The notes: generated by a model from the sequence alone, not told the origin. A DNA stretch of 64,000 nt from a beta proteobacterium CB (GCA_000342265.1 CP004348.1:124001-188000), one strand, 5' to 3'; positions 28,468 to 39,906 are shown, counted from the first letter of the stretch. Translations and numbers: made by a program.

Positions 28468-30087
28468 ATGCATAACTTAGATCAAGCCTTCGCTAACCCA
28501 GCTCTTATTGCCGATGAGGGCTATCAAGCACCTCAGCATTTCTTAATCTTAGGATTGGGAGAGTCTGGCTATGCAATGGCTAAGTGGTGTTTACGGAACG
28601 CTGCGAAGGTTAGTCTGGCCGATACACGTGATCGCGAAAAACTAAATGAGCGACAAAAAGCTTGGCTGGCTGATCTTGAATTTGCAGGACTTGAAGAAGC
28701 GTATTTTGGCCCTCTTGATGATCTGAATTTAAAGAATATTGAAGTCATCGGAATTAGCCCTGGCTTATCGCCACTGCAAGAGCCGGTAGCTTCATTCTTG
28801 CTCAAAGCGCAGGAAGCCAGTATTGATATCTGGGGAGAGCTAGAATTTTTTGCTAGAGCTATTGCTGCATTGGATCGCATGGCTCAAGCTGAGGAGTCTC
28901 AATATAAGCCTGCGATATTAGCCATCACTGGGACAAATGGCAAGACCACAACGACTGCGCTGATTGGTCAGTTGTGTGAGCGCGCTGGTAAGCGGGTTGC
29001 TGTTGCTGGAAATATTAGCCCAGCGGCTTTAGATAAATTGATGTCTTGTCTTGATGAATCTGATCAAGTTGCTGATATGCCTGAGATTTGGGTGCTTGAA
29101 CTTTCCAGCTTCCAATTGGTTTACACAAGCACTTTCAATCCGACGGCGGCAACCGTATTAAATATTACGCAAGATCATTTGGACTGGCATGGTGATATGC
29201 AAGCCTATGTTGATGCAAAAGCAAATATTTTTGGACAAAACACAATTTGTGTCTTGAATCGAGATGATGCATTAGTAATGAATTTGCTAACTGACGAGCA
29301 AAAAGCCAATAAAGCGCTCATTACTTTTGGTGCTGGCCGTCCTGATGAGCAGGGTGCTTTTGGAATCGAACATGATCTACGTGCTGGTGGAATTGATTGG
29401 CTGGTCTGGGCTGAGGTAGATGAAGATCTTGAGCCTCAACCGAAGCGTCGTCGAAAAGTAGCTCTTGTAGAAGAAGAGCCATTAAGACTCAAGCGTTTAA
29501 TACCTGCTGATGCTTTACGTATTCGCGGCCGCCACAATGCATTAAATGCGTTAGCCGCATTAGCCTTGGCCCGATCGGCTGGCTTACCACTGAATATGCT
29601 CTTACATGGTTTGCGTGACTACCATGGTGAGCCTCATCGTGTTCAAAGTGTTGCGATTGTCTCGAATGTTGAATATGTAGATGACAGCAAAGGCACTAAT
29701 GTAGGGGCAACAGTTGCTGCATTGAATGGCTTAAGTGCCAATGAATCTGGCAAGCGGATCTGGTTGATTGCTGGTGGTGAAGGAAAGGGCCAGGACTTTA
29801 GCCCCTTGCGTGATCCCGCGCTACGTTTTGTAAAAGGCGTCTTCCTGATTGGTAAAGATGCGCCAATCATTGCCGAGGCTTTAGCTGAATCCGTGCCATG
29901 TGTAATGAGTGAGACCCTAAAAAATGCAGTATCTGAAGCTGCAAAACAAGCTCAGTCTGGCGATATCGTTTTGCTGTCCCCAGCTTGCGCAAGCTTTGAT
30001 CAGTTTAGTGATTATGTAGCGCGCGCTGAAGTGTTTGTTGCTGAAGTTCAAGAATTGGGAATGCAATTCGAAGGAGTTCATGCATGA
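28468..30087 (+). CDS. murD: UDP-MurNAc-L-alanine:D-glutamate ligase
   Basis: A Mur ligase that adds D-Glu, second residue of the stem peptide. ATP loop GTNGKTTTT at 155-163, ELSSFQL near 211-217 and DDSKGTN in the C-terminal domain. At 539 residues it is about 100 longer than E. coli MurD (438). Part of the excess is an N-terminal leader of about 20 and a charged insertion near 317-345 that includes KRRRK at 326-330. Overlaps ftsW by four bases. Confidence 0.95.
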   Translation: MHNLDQAFANPALIADEGYQAPQHFLILGLGESGYAMAKWCLRNAAKVSLADTRDREKLNERQKAWLADLEFAGLEEAYFGPLDDLNLKNIEVIGISPGLSPLQEPVASFLLKAQEASIDIWGELEFFARAIAALDRMAQAEESQYKPAILAITGTNGKTTTTALIGQLCERAGKRVAVAGNISPAALDKLMSCLDESDQVADMPEIWVLELSSFQLVYTSTFNPTAATVLNITQDHLDWHGDMQAYVDAKANIFGQNTICVLNRDDALVMNLLTDEQKANKALITFGAGRPDEQGAFGIEHDLRAGGIDWLVWAEVDEDLEPQPKRRRKVALVEEEPLRLKRLIPADALRIRGRHNALNALAALALARSAGLPLNMLLHGLRDYHGEPHRVQSVAIVSNVEYVDDSKGTNVGATVAALNGLSANESGKRIWLIAGGEGKGQDFSPLRDPALRFVKGVFLIGKDAPIIAEALAESVPCVMSETLKNAVSEAAKQAQSGDIVLLSPACASFDQFSDYVARAEVFVAEVQELGMQFEGVHA

Positions 30088-31355
30088 GTTTGAAGGAAAA
30101 ACTTTTTCCTGAGAATCGATTGGGCCTTGGCCGCTTCTGGAATTTCTCCAGAGGCGGAATAGATAATTTCCGCAGCGGCCTGAGAGATGCAGTCTCTGGC
30201 GTTGAACAAACCCGCTCACGCATGATGGATTATGACCAGCTGTTGGTATGGGCAGTGCTGTCTTTGGCTTTAATTGGTTTGGTGATGGTCTACTCTGCAT
30301 CCATTACTTTGGCCGATGGTCCTAAGTATGCAAATTACAGTAGCAACTTCTTCCTAATTCGTCATTGCATTTCATTGGCAATAGCCATTGGGGTTGGTAT
30401 TTGGGCATTCAAGATTCCAACTAAAGTTTGGGATCGCTATTCCCCCATTATTTTTGGTTTCACAGTCTTGCTATTAATTGCTGTTCTGATCCCTGGTTTA
30501 GGCAAGGGCGTAAATGGTGCAAAGCGTTGGATTCCATTGGGTTTGATGAACTTCCAGCCATCTGAATTAATGAAGTTTGCAGCAGTAATCTTTGCTGCGA
30601 GCTATACAGTTCAGCGCCAAGAATATCTACATTCATTCGTTAAGGGAATGTTACCGATGGGTATTGCGGTTGCCTTGGTTGGTGGCTTGCTCATGGCTGA
30701 ACCTGATATGGGTGCATTTGTTGTAGTTGCCCTGATTGCATTTGGAATTTTGTTCTTAGGCGGTATTAATGCCAAGTTATTTGGCGGCTTGATTTTGGTT
30801 GGCCTCATGAGCGGCGCCATCATGATTGCGCTCTCACCATTTCGTCGTGGTCGCATGTTGGCGTTCATGGACCCATGGCAAGTCGACAATGCAGCAAACA
30901 AAGGTTATCAGCTAACCCATTCATTAATGGCATTTGGTCGCGGTGAATGGTTTGGCGTGGGCTTAGGCGGCAGTGTCGAAAAGTTGCACTACCTTCCTGA
31001 AGCGCACACCGATTTCATCATGGCTGTGATTGGTGAAGAGCTTGGATTTGTTGGTGTGGTGGTGATGATCTTCTTGTTTTATTGGATCGTACGTCGCGCA
31101 TTCCTCATCGGTCGTACTGCCCTGCAATTGGATCGCAGTTTTGCTGGTCTTGCCGCTAAAGGTGTAGCGATATGGATTGGTTGGCAAGCATTTATTAATA
31201 TGGGCGTGAACTTAGGCTTGCTTCCTACCAAAGGACTGACTCTTCCTTTGGTCAGCTATGGTGGCTCTGGAATCTTGATGAATGCAGTTGCAGTAGCCAT
31301 GCTGCTTCGTATCGATTATGAAAACCGTATTTTGATGCGAGGTGGAAAGTTATGA
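30084..31355 (+). CDS. ftsW: SEDS peptidoglycan glycosyltransferase FtsW
   Basis: A 423-residue polytopic protein of the SEDS family that polymerises lipid II at the septum with FtsI. It has a cytoplasmic N-terminal extension of about 45 residues, then around ten hydrophobic segments. KRWIPLGLMNFQPSELMKFA, AEPDMGAF, LMAFGRGEWFGVGLGGS and PEAHTDFIMAVIGEELG are SEDS signatures. Four-base overlaps with murD and murG. Confidence 0.96.
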   Translation: MSLKEKLFPENRLGLGRFWNFSRGGIDNFRSGLRDAVSGVEQTRSRMMDYDQLLVWAVLSLALIGLVMVYSASITLADGPKYANYSSNFFLIRHCISLAIAIGVGIWAFKIPTKVWDRYSPIIFGFTVLLLIAVLIPGLGKGVNGAKRWIPLGLMNFQPSELMKFAAVIFAASYTVQRQEYLHSFVKGMLPMGIAVALVGGLLMAEPDMGAFVVVALIAFGILFLGGINAKLFGGLILVGLMSGAIMIALSPFRRGRMLAFMDPWQVDNAANKGYQLTHSLMAFGRGEWFGVGLGGSVEKLHYLPEAHTDFIMAVIGEELGFVGVVVMIFLFYWIVRRAFLIGRTALQLDRSFAGLAAKGVAIWIGWQAFINMGVNLGLLPTKGLTLPLVSYGGSGILMNAVAVAMLLRIDYENRILMRGGKL

Positions 31356-32425
31356 CTAAGCCATCTATCTTGATCATGGCCGGTGGCACTGGTGGACATA
31401 TTTTCCCGGGCCTAGCCGTTGCCGAATACCTACGTATTTGTGGCTGGAAAGTTTTTTGGCTTGGCAATCAAAGCGGCATGGAATATCGCTTGGTCAAAGC
31501 TTGTGACTTCCCATTTGAAGCCGTTGATTTTGGAGGCTTGCGTGGCAAGGGTATCCAAGCGAAATTGATGTTGCCATTTAATCTTGCAAGAGCTAGTTAT
31601 CAGAGTTGGAAGATCATGCGCCGTATCAAGCCAAATGTGGTTTTAGGTATGGGCGGATACATTACATTTCCTGGCGGCTTGATGACAAAGTTTTTGAAGA
31701 AGCCATTGGTTTTGCATGAGGCCAATTCTGTAGCGGGAAGTGCCAATCGCGCTCTAGCCAAAATTGCTATGCGTACCTTAACTGGTTTCCCAGATACGAT
31801 GGCTCACGCTGAGTGGGTTGGTAATCCAATTCGTGAAGAATTCGAAGTTGTGGATGTACCAGCAAAACGATATGAAGCACGTACTGGGGCTTTATCGATC
31901 TTAGTGGTTGGTGGCAGCTTGGGCGCCGCTGCTTTAAATGAAACGATTCCAGCAGCCTTAGCATTGATGGATAAAAACGCACGTCCACATGTGATTCATC
32001 AAGCAGGTGATAAGCATCTCGTAGATTTACAGCAGCGTTACGCTGACTTGGGTGTTTCTGCCGATATTCGTCCTTTCATTGAAGACATGCCAACCGCTTA
32101 CGCCCAAGCAGATTTGGTGATCTGCCGCTCTGGTGCAATGACCGTTTCAGAAATTGCAGCCTGTGGCGTTGCCTCCTGCTTAATCCCATTTCCATATGCG
32201 ATTGATGATCATCAGACTGCGAATGCACGCTTTTTATCGGATGCAGATGCAGCAATTCTGCTCCCGCAGCAAGATCTCAATCCACAGGATCTGGCATCCA
32301 TGATTCAAAACTTTAGACGCCAAGATTTACAGGTGATGGCAGAGCGTGCTCATGCTTTAGCTAAGCCCCATGCAACTCAACGCGTGGCTGAGGTATGTGC
32401 AGACTGTGCAGGAGTAGGTATATGA
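31352..32425 (+). CDS. murG: Lipid II synthase MurG (GlcNAc transferase)
   Basis: A 357-residue GT-B glycosyltransferase that adds GlcNAc to lipid I on the inner face of the membrane. The N-terminal glycine loop [35 protein letters not shown] and the UDP-binding [15 protein letters not shown] are all present. Overlaps murC by four bases. Confidence 0.97.
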   Translation: MTKPSILIMAGGTGGHIFPGLAVAEYLRICGWKVFWLGNQSGMEYRLVKACDFPFEAVDFGGLRGKGIQAKLMLPFNLARASYQSWKIMRRIKPNVVLGMGGYITFPGGLMTKFLKKPLVLHEANSVAGSANRALAKIAMRTLTGFPDTMAHAEWVGNPIREEFEVVDVPAKRYEARTGALSILVVGGSLGAAALNETIPAALALMDKNARPHVIHQAGDKHLVDLQQRYADLGVSADIRPFIEDMPTAYAQADLVICRSGAMTVSEIAACGVASCLIPFPYAIDDHQTANARFLSDADAAILLPQQDLNPQDLASMIQNFRRQDLQVMAERAHALAKPHATQRVAEVCADCAGVGI

Positions 32426-33858
32426 AACATATCGTTCAGCAAATACATTTTGTTGGTATCGGCGGTGCAGGCATGAGCGGCATTGCCGAAGTCTTGCTGA
32501 ATTTAGGTTATCAGGTATCTGGATCCGATTTGGCTGAAGGTGCTGCTACTAAGCGCTTAAAAGATTTGGGTGCAGTAATTCATATTGGACATGACCCTAA
32601 AAATATCGGTACTGCAGAGGCGGTAGTGATTTCTACTGCGGTTGCAGGCAATAACCCTGAAGTGTTAGCTGCGCGTGCAGCTAAAGTGCCCGTGATCCAG
32701 CGCGCCGTCATGCTCGGCGAGCTCATGCGTTTGAAGCAGGGTATTGCAATTGCAGGTACTCATGGCAAAACAACGACAACCAGTTTGGTTGCTTCTGTTT
32801 TAGCTGAGGGGGGCTTAGATCCTACCTTTGTGATTGGTGGAAAGTTAAATTCTGCAGGCGCTAATGCGCGCTTAGGTCAGGGTGACTTTATTGTGGTGGA
32901 GGCAGATGAATCAGACGCTTCTTTCTTGCAATTATTCCCAGCAATGGAAGTGGTTACCAATATCGATGCTGATCATATGGATACGTATCAACATGACATG
33001 GCGAGATTGAAACAAGCATTTGTCCAGTTCATTCAACGTATGCCTTTTTATGGAGTTGCGGTGCTTTGTATTGATGATGCGAATGTTCGCGACATTATTC
33101 CATTTGTATCGCAGCCGGTATTGCGTTACGGTCTATCTGAAGATGCTGATATTCGTGCAAGTAATGTGCGCGCTGAGGGTACCCGTATGCACTTTACGGT
33201 TGATCGTAAAACTGTACGCCGTCACGGCAATAAGCCAGGTCGACTTGAAGTGCAATTAAATTTACCAGGCTTACATAACGTGCGTAATGCCTTAGCGGCG
33301 ATTGGTATTGCCACTGAGCTTGGTGTGGGAGACGAGGCCATTGTGAAGGCTTTGTCTGAATTTAGTGGTGTTGGCCGACGCTTCCAAAAATATGGGGAAA
33401 TTCGGTTGGCATCTGGTGGAAGTTTCACCCTGATAGATGATTACGGGCATCACCCTGTTGAAATGGCAGCTACTTTATCTGCAGCACGCGGTGCTTATCC
33501 AGATCGTCGATTGGTGCTAGCGTTTCAACCTCATCGCTTTACAAGAACACGTGATTGCTTCGGTGAGTTTGTACAGGTCCTTAAAAACTTTGATGCACTT
33601 GTGCTTACTGAAGTGTATCCAGCTGGTGAAGCTAAGATTCCAGGCGCTGATGGTCAAAGTCTCATGAAGGCAGCGCTTACCGCTGATAAGAGTGCGAATG
33701 GTTTCTTAGATGCTGCAGCCGTGGCCTTTGCGCCAAGTGTTGCGGAAATGCCAGAAAAACTCAGTACCTTATTGCGTGATGGTGACGTCTTAATCACGAT
33801 GGGTGCAGGCTCGATCTCTGGATTGCCTCACGTACTAGCGGAGGCAAAACATGCCTAA
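32422..33858 (+). CDS. murC: UDP-N-acetylmuramate:L-alanine ligase
   Basis: A Mur ligase of 478 residues that adds the first amino acid. [17 protein letters not shown] at the N-terminus, ATP loop [10 protein letters not shown] and [10 protein letters not shown] are standard. The frame opens at 32395, but ATG 32422 matches the family start and overlaps the murG TGA as ATGA. ddlB starts eight bases before its end. Confidence 0.97.
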   Translation: MKHIVQQIHFVGIGGAGMSGIAEVLLNLGYQVSGSDLAEGAATKRLKDLGAVIHIGHDPKNIGTAEAVVISTAVAGNNPEVLAARAAKVPVIQRAVMLGELMRLKQGIAIAGTHGKTTTTSLVASVLAEGGLDPTFVIGGKLNSAGANARLGQGDFIVVEADESDASFLQLFPAMEVVTNIDADHMDTYQHDMARLKQAFVQFIQRMPFYGVAVLCIDDANVRDIIPFVSQPVLRYGLSEDADIRASNVRAEGTRMHFTVDRKTVRRHGNKPGRLEVQLNLPGLHNVRNALAAIGIATELGVGDEAIVKALSEFSGVGRRFQKYGEIRLASGGSFTLIDDYGHHPVEMAATLSAARGAYPDRRLVLAFQPHRFTRTRDCFGEFVQVLKNFDALVLTEVYPAGEAKIPGADGQSLMKAALTADKSANGFLDAAAVAFAPSVAEMPEKLSTLLRDGDVLITMGAGSISGLPHVLAEAKHA

Positions 33859-34864
33859 GCAAAATCAACTAGTACTTTCTTGGGGTGAGCGAGTGAAGCA
33901 AGAGCTCGCAAACTTAGACGTCAAATCTCTTGGTCGAGTTGGTGTCTTGCTTGGAGGTCGTTCTGGTGAGCGTGAGATTTCCCTAATGTCGGGCAATGGA
34001 GTACTAGAAGCGCTGATTTCCAAAGGAGTTGATGCACATCCATTTGATCCAGGCTTACGTTGCCCAACCGAATTGGTAAATGAAAACTTCGACCGTATCT
34101 TTATTTCCTTGCATGGACGCTATGGCGAGGATGGAACTATTCAAGGCTTACTAGAGCTCTTGGGTTTGCCATACACCGGTAGCGGCGTACTAGCTTCTGC
34201 ATTAGCGATCGACAAAATTGCGACTAAGCTCGTTTGGCTCAGTAGCGGCCTTTCAACCCCAGAGTTTCAAGAGCTAAAAGCTGATAGCGACTGGGATGCA
34301 GTAGTGAAACACTTAGGCCTACCATTAATTGTGAAGCCGGCGCATGAGGGCTCTTCACTCGGCTTAACTAAGGTGAAATCCGTTGAGGAATTGCCTGCTG
34401 CCTATCAGTTGGCTGCTGGAATGGATAAAAAGGTAATTGCGGAAACTTGTATTGTTGGTGATGAGCTGACTTGCCCGCTAGTTGGATTTGGTGCGGATGC
34501 TGAGGCTTTGCCTGTGATCAAAATCATTCCGCCAGAAGCGAATTACGATTTCCACAATAAGTATTTCTCTGATGAGACTAAATACTTGTGCCCAACTGAT
34601 TTAGCGCCAGAGGTAAATGCAGCGGTTCAAGAATTGGCATTAGCAGCTTATCGCGCTCTTGGCTGTAAGACTTGGGGTCGCGCTGATGTGATGCTTGATC
34701 AAAAAACTGGCAAACCCTATCTTTTGGAGATGAATACATCCCCAGGAATGACTTCACACTCTTTAGTTCCAATGGCTGCGAAGGCAGCTGGTGTTGAATA
34801 CGCCGAATTGGTTCTCTGGGTCATTAACCAAACCTTAAATATCAAAGGGGTCGCGTCAGCATGA
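33851..34864 (+). CDS. ddlB: D-alanine:D-alanine ligase
   Basis: A 337-residue ATP-grasp enzyme that makes the D-Ala-D-Ala dipeptide used by Mur[44 protein letters not shown] and [13 protein letters not shown] are the expected substrate and metal motifs. Some 20-30 residues longer at the N-terminus than E. coli DdlB. GGAGG lies inside murC just before its ATG. Confidence 0.96.
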   Translation: MPKQNQLVLSWGERVKQELANLDVKSLGRVGVLLGGRSGEREISLMSGNGVLEALISKGVDAHPFDPGLRCPTELVNENFDRIFISLHGRYGEDGTIQGLLELLGLPYTGSGVLASALAIDKIATKLVWLSSGLSTPEFQELKADSDWDAVVKHLGLPLIVKPAHEGSSLGLTKVKSVEELPAAYQLAAGMDKKVIAETCIVGDELTCPLVGFGADAEALPVIKIIPPEANYDFHNKYFSDETKYLCPTDLAPEVNAAVQELALAAYRALGCKTWGRADVMLDQKTGKPYLLEMNTSPGMTSHSLVPMAAKAAGVEYAELVLWVINQTLNIKGVASA

Positions 34865-35727
34865 GTCGGATAAGCGCCTTCTTAAACGGTTTCGGTGAAG
34901 TGTTTACTTCTCTGGCATCTCCACTTTGGAATCATGCAGAGCGGATGCAAAAGCTGAGTCGTTTCTTAATGCGTTGTTTCGCAGTCATGGTTTGCGTTGG
35001 AATTTTGGTGTGGCTAAGTCAGCGCCCCGTCTTTGCCTTACGCCAAGTCGTCATAGAGCCGGTAGCTGGACAAACACTCAAGCATATTAATAAACCCGTA
35101 GTGAAGCAGCAGGTTTTAGAGACAGTCCAAGGAAATTTTTTCAGCGTGAGGCTAGAGGATGTGAAGCGCGGCTTTGAATCTATGTCTTGGGTGCGTCACG
35201 CCAATGTCCGCAGAGTTTGGCCCAACGGATTGATTGTGAGTATTGAAGAACAAAAACCATTTGGTACTTGGGGCGGGGCTGATAGCCACACTTTAATGAA
35301 TACGCATGGCGAGCTGTTTGCTGGTCGTGTTTCTGATGTGGGAGACGGAATTCAGTTGATTGATTTCTCGGGCCCAGAAGATGCCAGTAAAGAAGTCATG
35401 CGTCTGTATGAAAAGGCGAATGCTTGGTTTAAGCCTTGGAGTGCGGAAGTAAAGAGCCTAACTCTCTCTGAGCGCTATGCCTGGCACGTGAGGTTATCCA
35501 ACGGCATGAAGGTGGAGTTTGGTAGGGATGAAGAGAATTCAGACAAAACATTAACTGAGGATCGTGTGGCAAGACTATTTAAGTATTGGCCGCAGGTTCA
35601 AGAGAGATGGGCTAATCGCGTAGATGCAATTGATCTGCGCTATGCAAATGGTTTTGCGGTGCATCTTGCTTCGGCAAGTTTGAAAAAGAATGAAGCAGAC
35701 GGTAAAAAAAGTGAGCAGAAGCAATGA
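34861..35727 (+). CDS. ftsQ: Cell division protein FtsQ
   Basis: A 288-residue bitopic membrane protein. A cytoplasmic N-terminus, one transmembrane segment (about 38-55), a POTRA domain ([13 protein letters not shown] onward) and a beta domain. It scaffolds FtsB and FtsL at the septum. A lysine-rich tail ends the protein. Four-base overlap with ddlB; ftsA follows after nine bases. Confidence 0.94.
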   Translation: MSRISAFLNGFGEVFTSLASPLWNHAERMQKLSRFLMRCFAVMVCVGILVWLSQRPVFALRQVVIEPVAGQTLKHINKPVVKQQVLETVQGNFFSVRLEDVKRGFESMSWVRHANVRRVWPNGLIVSIEEQKPFGTWGGADSHTLMNTHGELFAGRVSDVGDGIQLIDFSGPEDASKEVMRLYEKANAWFKPWSAEVKSLTLSERYAWHVRLSNGMKVEFGRDEENSDKTLTEDRVARLFKYWPQVQERWANRVDAIDLRYANGFAVHLASASLKKNEADGKKSEQKQ

Positions 35728-35736
35728 GGAATCAGA

Positions 35737-36966
35737 ATGAGTAAAGACAACCGCGATTTATTGGTCGGATTAGATATTGGAACTTCCAAGGTGGTTGCTT
35801 TGGTAGCTGAATTGGGAGTTGATGGCCAATTTAATGTTGTTGGTGTTGGCCAAACTGCTTCTAAAGGCTTGAAGAAGGGTGTAGTTGTCAATATTGAAGC
35901 TACTGTCCAGTCTATTCAAAAGGCCCTTGAAGAAGCCGAAGTCATGGCTGATCGCCAGATCGTACAAGTCTTTACCGGAATCGCTGGAAATCATATTGTG
36001 AGTTTTAACTCTAGCGGCATGGTGGCTATTCGCGATAAGGAAGTCAGTGCTGGAGATGTTGAGCGTGTTTTAGAAACAGCAAAAGCAATCAATATTCCAA
36101 CAGATCAGCAAATCCTTCATATCCTCGTACAGGAATTCATTATTGATGGGCAAGAAGATGTGCGCGAGCCTATTGGCATGAGTGGTTTGCGTCTGGAAGT
36201 GAAAGTGCACATCGTTACTGGCGCTGTTAGTGCTGCACAAAATATTGTGAAATGTGTGCGTCGTTGTGGCTTAGAAGTAAATGATCTCATCTTGCAGCCG
36301 CTTGCATCTAGCTTGGCGGTGCTAACAGAAGATGAAAAAGAATTAGGTGTCGTCTTAGTTGATATTGGCGGTGGTACAACCGATATTGCAATTTATTGCC
36401 AAGGCTCCATTCGACATACTGCAGTCATTCCGATTGCAGGCGATCAAATTACCAATGACATTGCGATGGCATTGCGTACACCGACGATTGATGCGGAAGA
36501 TCTCAAAATTCAATATGGTATTGCTCGCCAAGATATGGCAGATCCGACCACCATGATTGATGTTCCAGGTGTTGGTGATCGCGAGCCACGTCCAATGTCG
36601 AAACAAGCTTTAGCCGCTGTGATCGAGCCACGCGTTGAGGAATTATTCACACTGGTTCGAGGTGTTGTGCGTGACTCTGGTTACGAAGATATGGTGTCTT
36701 CAGGAATCGTACTGACTGGTGGAACTTCTTTAATGCCAGGAATGGTTGAGCTTGCTGAGCAGGTGTTCTTGCGTCCGGCACGTATTGGCACCCCTGAGTA
36801 CCGTGGGCACTTGCATGAGGTTTTGCGTAGCCCACGCTTTGCTACCAGCATCGGCTTATTAATGGAAGGTCAGGCGCAGTTATTGCGTGGCCGTCGAGTA
36901 TCGCAATCAGGCGCGCTGCAAAGTGTGATTTCGCGCATGAAGGAATGGTTCGCAGGAAATTTTTAA
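35737..36966 (+). CDS. ftsA: Cell division protein FtsA
   Basis: A 409-residue actin-like ATPase that tethers FtsZ to the membrane. VGLDIGTSKV at the start, VDIGGGTTDIAIY as the phosphate-2 motif and GIVLTGGTSLMPG near the end are actin-fold features. The last residues (VISRMKEWFAGNF) form the amphipathic membrane helix. 45 bases upstream of ftsZ. Confidence 0.97.
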   Translation: MSKDNRDLLVGLDIGTSKVVALVAELGVDGQFNVVGVGQTASKGLKKGVVVNIEATVQSIQKALEEAEVMADRQIVQVFTGIAGNHIVSFNSSGMVAIRDKEVSAGDVERVLETAKAINIPTDQQILHILVQEFIIDGQEDVREPIGMSGLRLEVKVHIVTGAVSAAQNIVKCVRRCGLEVNDLILQPLASSLAVLTEDEKELGVVLVDIGGGTTDIAIYCQGSIRHTAVIPIAGDQITNDIAMALRTPTIDAEDLKIQYGIARQDMADPTTMIDVPGVGDREPRPMSKQALAAVIEPRVEELFTLVRGVVRDSGYEDMVSSGIVLTGGTSLMPGMVELAEQVFLRPARIGTPEYRGHLHEVLRSPRFATSIGLLMEGQAQLLRGRRVSQSGALQSVISRMKEWFAGNF

Positions 36967-37011
36967 GTTTTTCGTCGTCGTCAATGTAGTACTTATTACC
37001 TAGGAGGGTAT

Positions 37012-38352
37012 ATGGAATTTGAAATGTTAGATCAAGAAACAGCCGGCAAAACCATTATTAAAGTGGTTGGAGTTGGTGGTGCAGGTGGTAATGCAGTTCA
37101 GCATATGATTCGTCGCGGTGTTAATGGCGTAGAGTTTATTTGCATGAACACCGATGCTGGCGCTTTACAGCGTTCTGAGGCATCTGTGAACTTGCAACTA
37201 GGCTCTAGCGGACTCGGTGCTGGTGCAAAACCTGAAATCGGAGCAGCTTCTGCTGAAGAAGCGCGTGCACGTATTGCAGATACATTGCAAGGCGCACACA
37301 TGGTGTTTATCACCGCTGGTATGGGTGGTGGTACAGGTACTGGTGCAGCGCCAATCGTTGCTCAAGTTGCTAAAGAGATGGGTATCTTGACTGTTGGTGT
37401 TATCAGCAAACCATTTGATTTTGAAGGCGTCAAGCGTTTAAAGGTTGCAGAGAATGGCGCAGCTGAGCTCGAGTCTTATGTAGATTCATTGATCGTAGTA
37501 CTCAATGAGAAACTCTTTGAAGTGATGGGTGAGGATGCTGAGTTTGATAAGGCATTCGCATGCGCTGACGATGTATTGCATAACGCTGTTTCAGGTATTG
37601 CAGAAATCATTAACGTACAAGGTTTGATTAACGTCGACTTTGAGGATGTGAAAACAGTGATGGGCGAACAAGGCAAGGCGATGATGGGAACTGCAACAGT
37701 TTCTGGTATGGATCGTGCGCGTTTGGCTGCTGAAGCTGCAGTTGCTTCACCATTGCTCGAAGGGGTTGATTTGTCTGGTGCACGTGGCGTACTGGTGAAT
37801 ATCACTGCTAGCCGTTCATTGAAGTTGTCTGAGACTCGTGAAGTGATGGCAGCGATTCGTGGATATGCTGCAGATGACGCTACTGTGATCTTCGGTACCG
37901 TATATGACGAGAGTTTGGGCGATGCCTTGCGTGTTACTGTAGTGGCTACTGGCTTGAATAATCCACAAGCACGTCAACACCATCAACCAGAGGTAGTTTG
38001 GAGACAAGCTACTGGTACGCATGATGCTATGCCAACCATGGCTGACTTAAACAGCTTTGCTCCAGCAAGTGCTTCAGCAGCAATGAGTAAAGTAAGCTTG
38101 GATTCAGCTCTGAACACTAGTGCTGGTTTGGCAATGACCGGTGCAGGTGGTGCGCCTTCGATGGCCGCTCAACCAGCAACTAGCGGAGTCGATTACAGCC
38201 AATATGATTTGCCACGTGTATTCCGTAGTTCACGTGAAGCTACACCAGCCCCTACATTAGGCGCTGATAGCTCACCACAGGCAAAAACCATGTTGGATAA
38301 AGGGGCTGATTACTACGAAATCCCAGCTTTTTTACGTAAGCAAGCAGACTAA
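37012..38352 (+). CDS. ftsZ: Cell division protein FtsZ
   Basis: A tubulin-like GTPase of 446 residues that forms the division ring. The GTP signature GGGTGTG is at 105-111, [12 protein letters not shown] near the start, and the T7 loop [11 protein letters not shown] is clear. A linker rich in Ala, Ser and Pro (about 335-425) precedes the conserved partner-binding tail [12 protein letters not shown]. An almost perfect AGGAGG lies at 37002-37007, the strongest ribosome site in the cluster, which fits high FtsZ demand. Confidence 0.98.
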   Translation: MEFEMLDQETAGKTIIKVVGVGGAGGNAVQHMIRRGVNGVEFICMNTDAGALQRSEASVNLQLGSSGLGAGAKPEIGAASAEEARARIADTLQGAHMVFITAGMGGGTGTGAAPIVAQVAKEMGILTVGVISKPFDFEGVKRLKVAENGAAELESYVDSLIVVLNEKLFEVMGEDAEFDKAFACADDVLHNAVSGIAEIINVQGLINVDFEDVKTVMGEQGKAMMGTATVSGMDRARLAAEAAVASPLLEGVDLSGARGVLVNITASRSLKLSETREVMAAIRGYAADDATVIFGTVYDESLGDALRVTVVATGLNNPQARQHHQPEVVWRQATGTHDAMPTMADLNSFAPASASAAMSKVSLDSALNTSAGLAMTGAGGAPSMAAQPATSGVDYSQYDLPRVFRSSREATPAPTLGADSSPQAKTMLDKGADYYEIPAFLRKQAD

Positions 38353-38382
38353 ACCACGGCTCAATACAATAGGTTTTGCAGA

Positions 38383-38433
38383 ATGCCAGCGCGGCGCCCC
38401 TCCGGACGACGAATCCCGCGCTAGCGTTGGCAT
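38383..38433 (+). other. Hairpin element between ftsZ and the peroxiredoxin gene
   Basis: ATGCCAGCG (38383-38391) can pair with CGTTGGCAT (38425-38433) with one G-U pair, enclosing a GC-rich 33-base interior that can itself fold. No T run follows, so it is not a textbook intrinsic terminator. It could be an RNA-stability element or processing site between ftsZ and the next gene. Confidence 0.4.
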
Positions 38434-38463
38434 ACTCATGACAACTATTTCATTGGAGACTTT

Positions 38464-38964
38464 ATGATCGCAGTCGGACAAAAATTACCAAACGCTACTC
38501 TTTATGAGTTTTTAGATGAAGCGAGCGAAGGCTGCGCTATTGGCCCAAACGCATTCGAAGTTGAAAAACTAACTGCTGGTAAAAAGATAGTGATCTTTGC
38601 ATTGCCTGGCGCATTTACACCGACTTGTTCAGCAAAGCATGTTCCAAGTTATGTTGAGCACTTTGATGAAATCAAAGCAAAAGGTGTTGATGAAATTTGG
38701 TGTATTTCAGTAAATGATCCATTTGTAATGGGTGCTTGGGGTCGAGATCAAAAAGTTGGCAAGAAGATCCGTATGTTGGGTGATGGTAGTGCTGAATTCA
38801 CTAAGAAACTTGGCCTCGAATTGGATTTGACTGCCCGCGGTTTGGGTGTTCGTTCAGATCGCTACGCCATGATTGTTGAAGACGGTGTAGTAAAAACCTT
38901 AGATCGTGAAGCACCGGGCAAGTTTGAAGTGAGCGATGCCACTTCAATTTTGAAGAAGCTTTAA
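38464..38964 (+). CDS. Peroxiredoxin, Prx5 type
   Basis: A 166-residue thiol peroxidase that reduces H2O2 and organic peroxides. PGAFTPTCSAKHVP contains the peroxidatic Cys, and the later Arg of LGVRSDRYAM completes the site; the layout is that of Prx5/AhpE-like glutaredoxin-dependent forms. GGAGA lies before the ATG. It sits between ftsZ and lpxC, outside the usual dcw gene set. Confidence 0.92.
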   Translation: MIAVGQKLPNATLYEFLDEASEGCAIGPNAFEVEKLTAGKKIVIFALPGAFTPTCSAKHVPSYVEHFDEIKAKGVDEIWCISVNDPFVMGAWGRDQKVGKKIRMLGDGSAEFTKKLGLELDLTARGLGVRSDRYAMIVEDGVVKTLDREAPGKFEVSDATSILKKL

Positions 38965-38991
38965 GAAATTTTCCTGAGTTTAAATATAAAT

Positions 38992-39906
38992 ATGATGAAG
39001 CAACGCACAATCGCCACTCCGATTAAAACCGTGGGGATTGGCTTGCACTCTGGGCGCAAGGTAACTTTATCCATCAAGCCTGCGCCGGTAAACTCAGGAA
39101 TCTTGTTTGTACGTGTAGACACCCCAGAGCAATCGGTTGTGCCGGCTACTGCTCTGGCGGTTTGTGATACCCGCTTAGCCTCAGTGATTCAAAAAGATGG
39201 GGTACGCGTTTCCACTGTGGAGCATTTGCTTTCAGCTTGTGCAGGTCTAGGGCTTGATAATTTATTAATTGAGCTCGATGGTGAAGAAGTCCCCATCATG
39301 GATGGTAGTGCAGCTTCATTTTTATTCTTAATGGAGTCTGCTGGTATTGCTGAGCAAGATGCCCCAAGACAGTTTGTAGTAATTAAAAAACCGGTAGAAG
39401 TGAAGGAGGGTGACAAGCTTGCGCGACTAGAGCCTTTCTTCGGTTTTAAGTTAGATTTCACGATCGACTTTAAGCATCCCGCAGTAGATAAGACTGGTCA
39501 GCGTTTTGTAGTCGACTTTGCAGAACATGCATATCGAAGTGAGATTGGCCGTGCGCGCACTTTTGGCTTTGCACATGAAGTTGAAGCTTTGCGAGAAATG
39601 GGATTGGCGCGTGGTGGAAGCTTAGATAACGCAATCGTGCTCGATGAGCATCGCATCCTGAATAACGAAGAGTTACGTTATGAAGATGAGTTTGTTCGTC
39701 ACAAAATCTTGGATGCCATTGGCGATCTCTATTTAGTTGGACACCCAATCGTTGGCTCCTATGTCGCCGAAAAATCAGGACATGCTCTGAATAACGCACT
39801 CTTGCGTAAGCTTTTGGAAGACCCCAGTTCTTACGAAATCAGTAGCTTTCCAGAAAATAAAGCTCCCTCAGCCTATTCCAAAGAGAGTCAACCTCTGTTT
39901 TTCTAG
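38992..39906 (+). CDS. lpxC: UDP-3-O-acyl-N-acetylglucosamine deacetylase
   Basis: A 304-residue zinc enzyme, the committed step of lipid A synthesis, which confirms a Gram-negative outer membrane with [12 protein letters not shown] at the start, VEHLLSA with the first zinc His, and [20 protein letters not shown] with the other ligands are all there. ATG at 38992 or 38995 is possible. Convergent with the DciA-like gene, two bases apart. Confidence 0.97.
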   Translation: MMKQRTIATPIKTVGIGLHSGRKVTLSIKPAPVNSGILFVRVDTPEQSVVPATALAVCDTRLASVIQKDGVRVSTVEHLLSACAGLGLDNLLIELDGEEVPIMDGSAASFLFLMESAGIAEQDAPRQFVVIKKPVEVKEGDKLARLEPFFGFKLDFTIDFKHPAVDKTGQRFVVDFAEHAYRSEIGRARTFGFAHEVEALREMGLARGGSLDNAIVLDEHRILNNEELRYEDEFVRHKILDAIGDLYLVGHPIVGSYVAEKSGHALNNALLRKLLEDPSSYEISSFPENKAPSAYSKESQPLFF

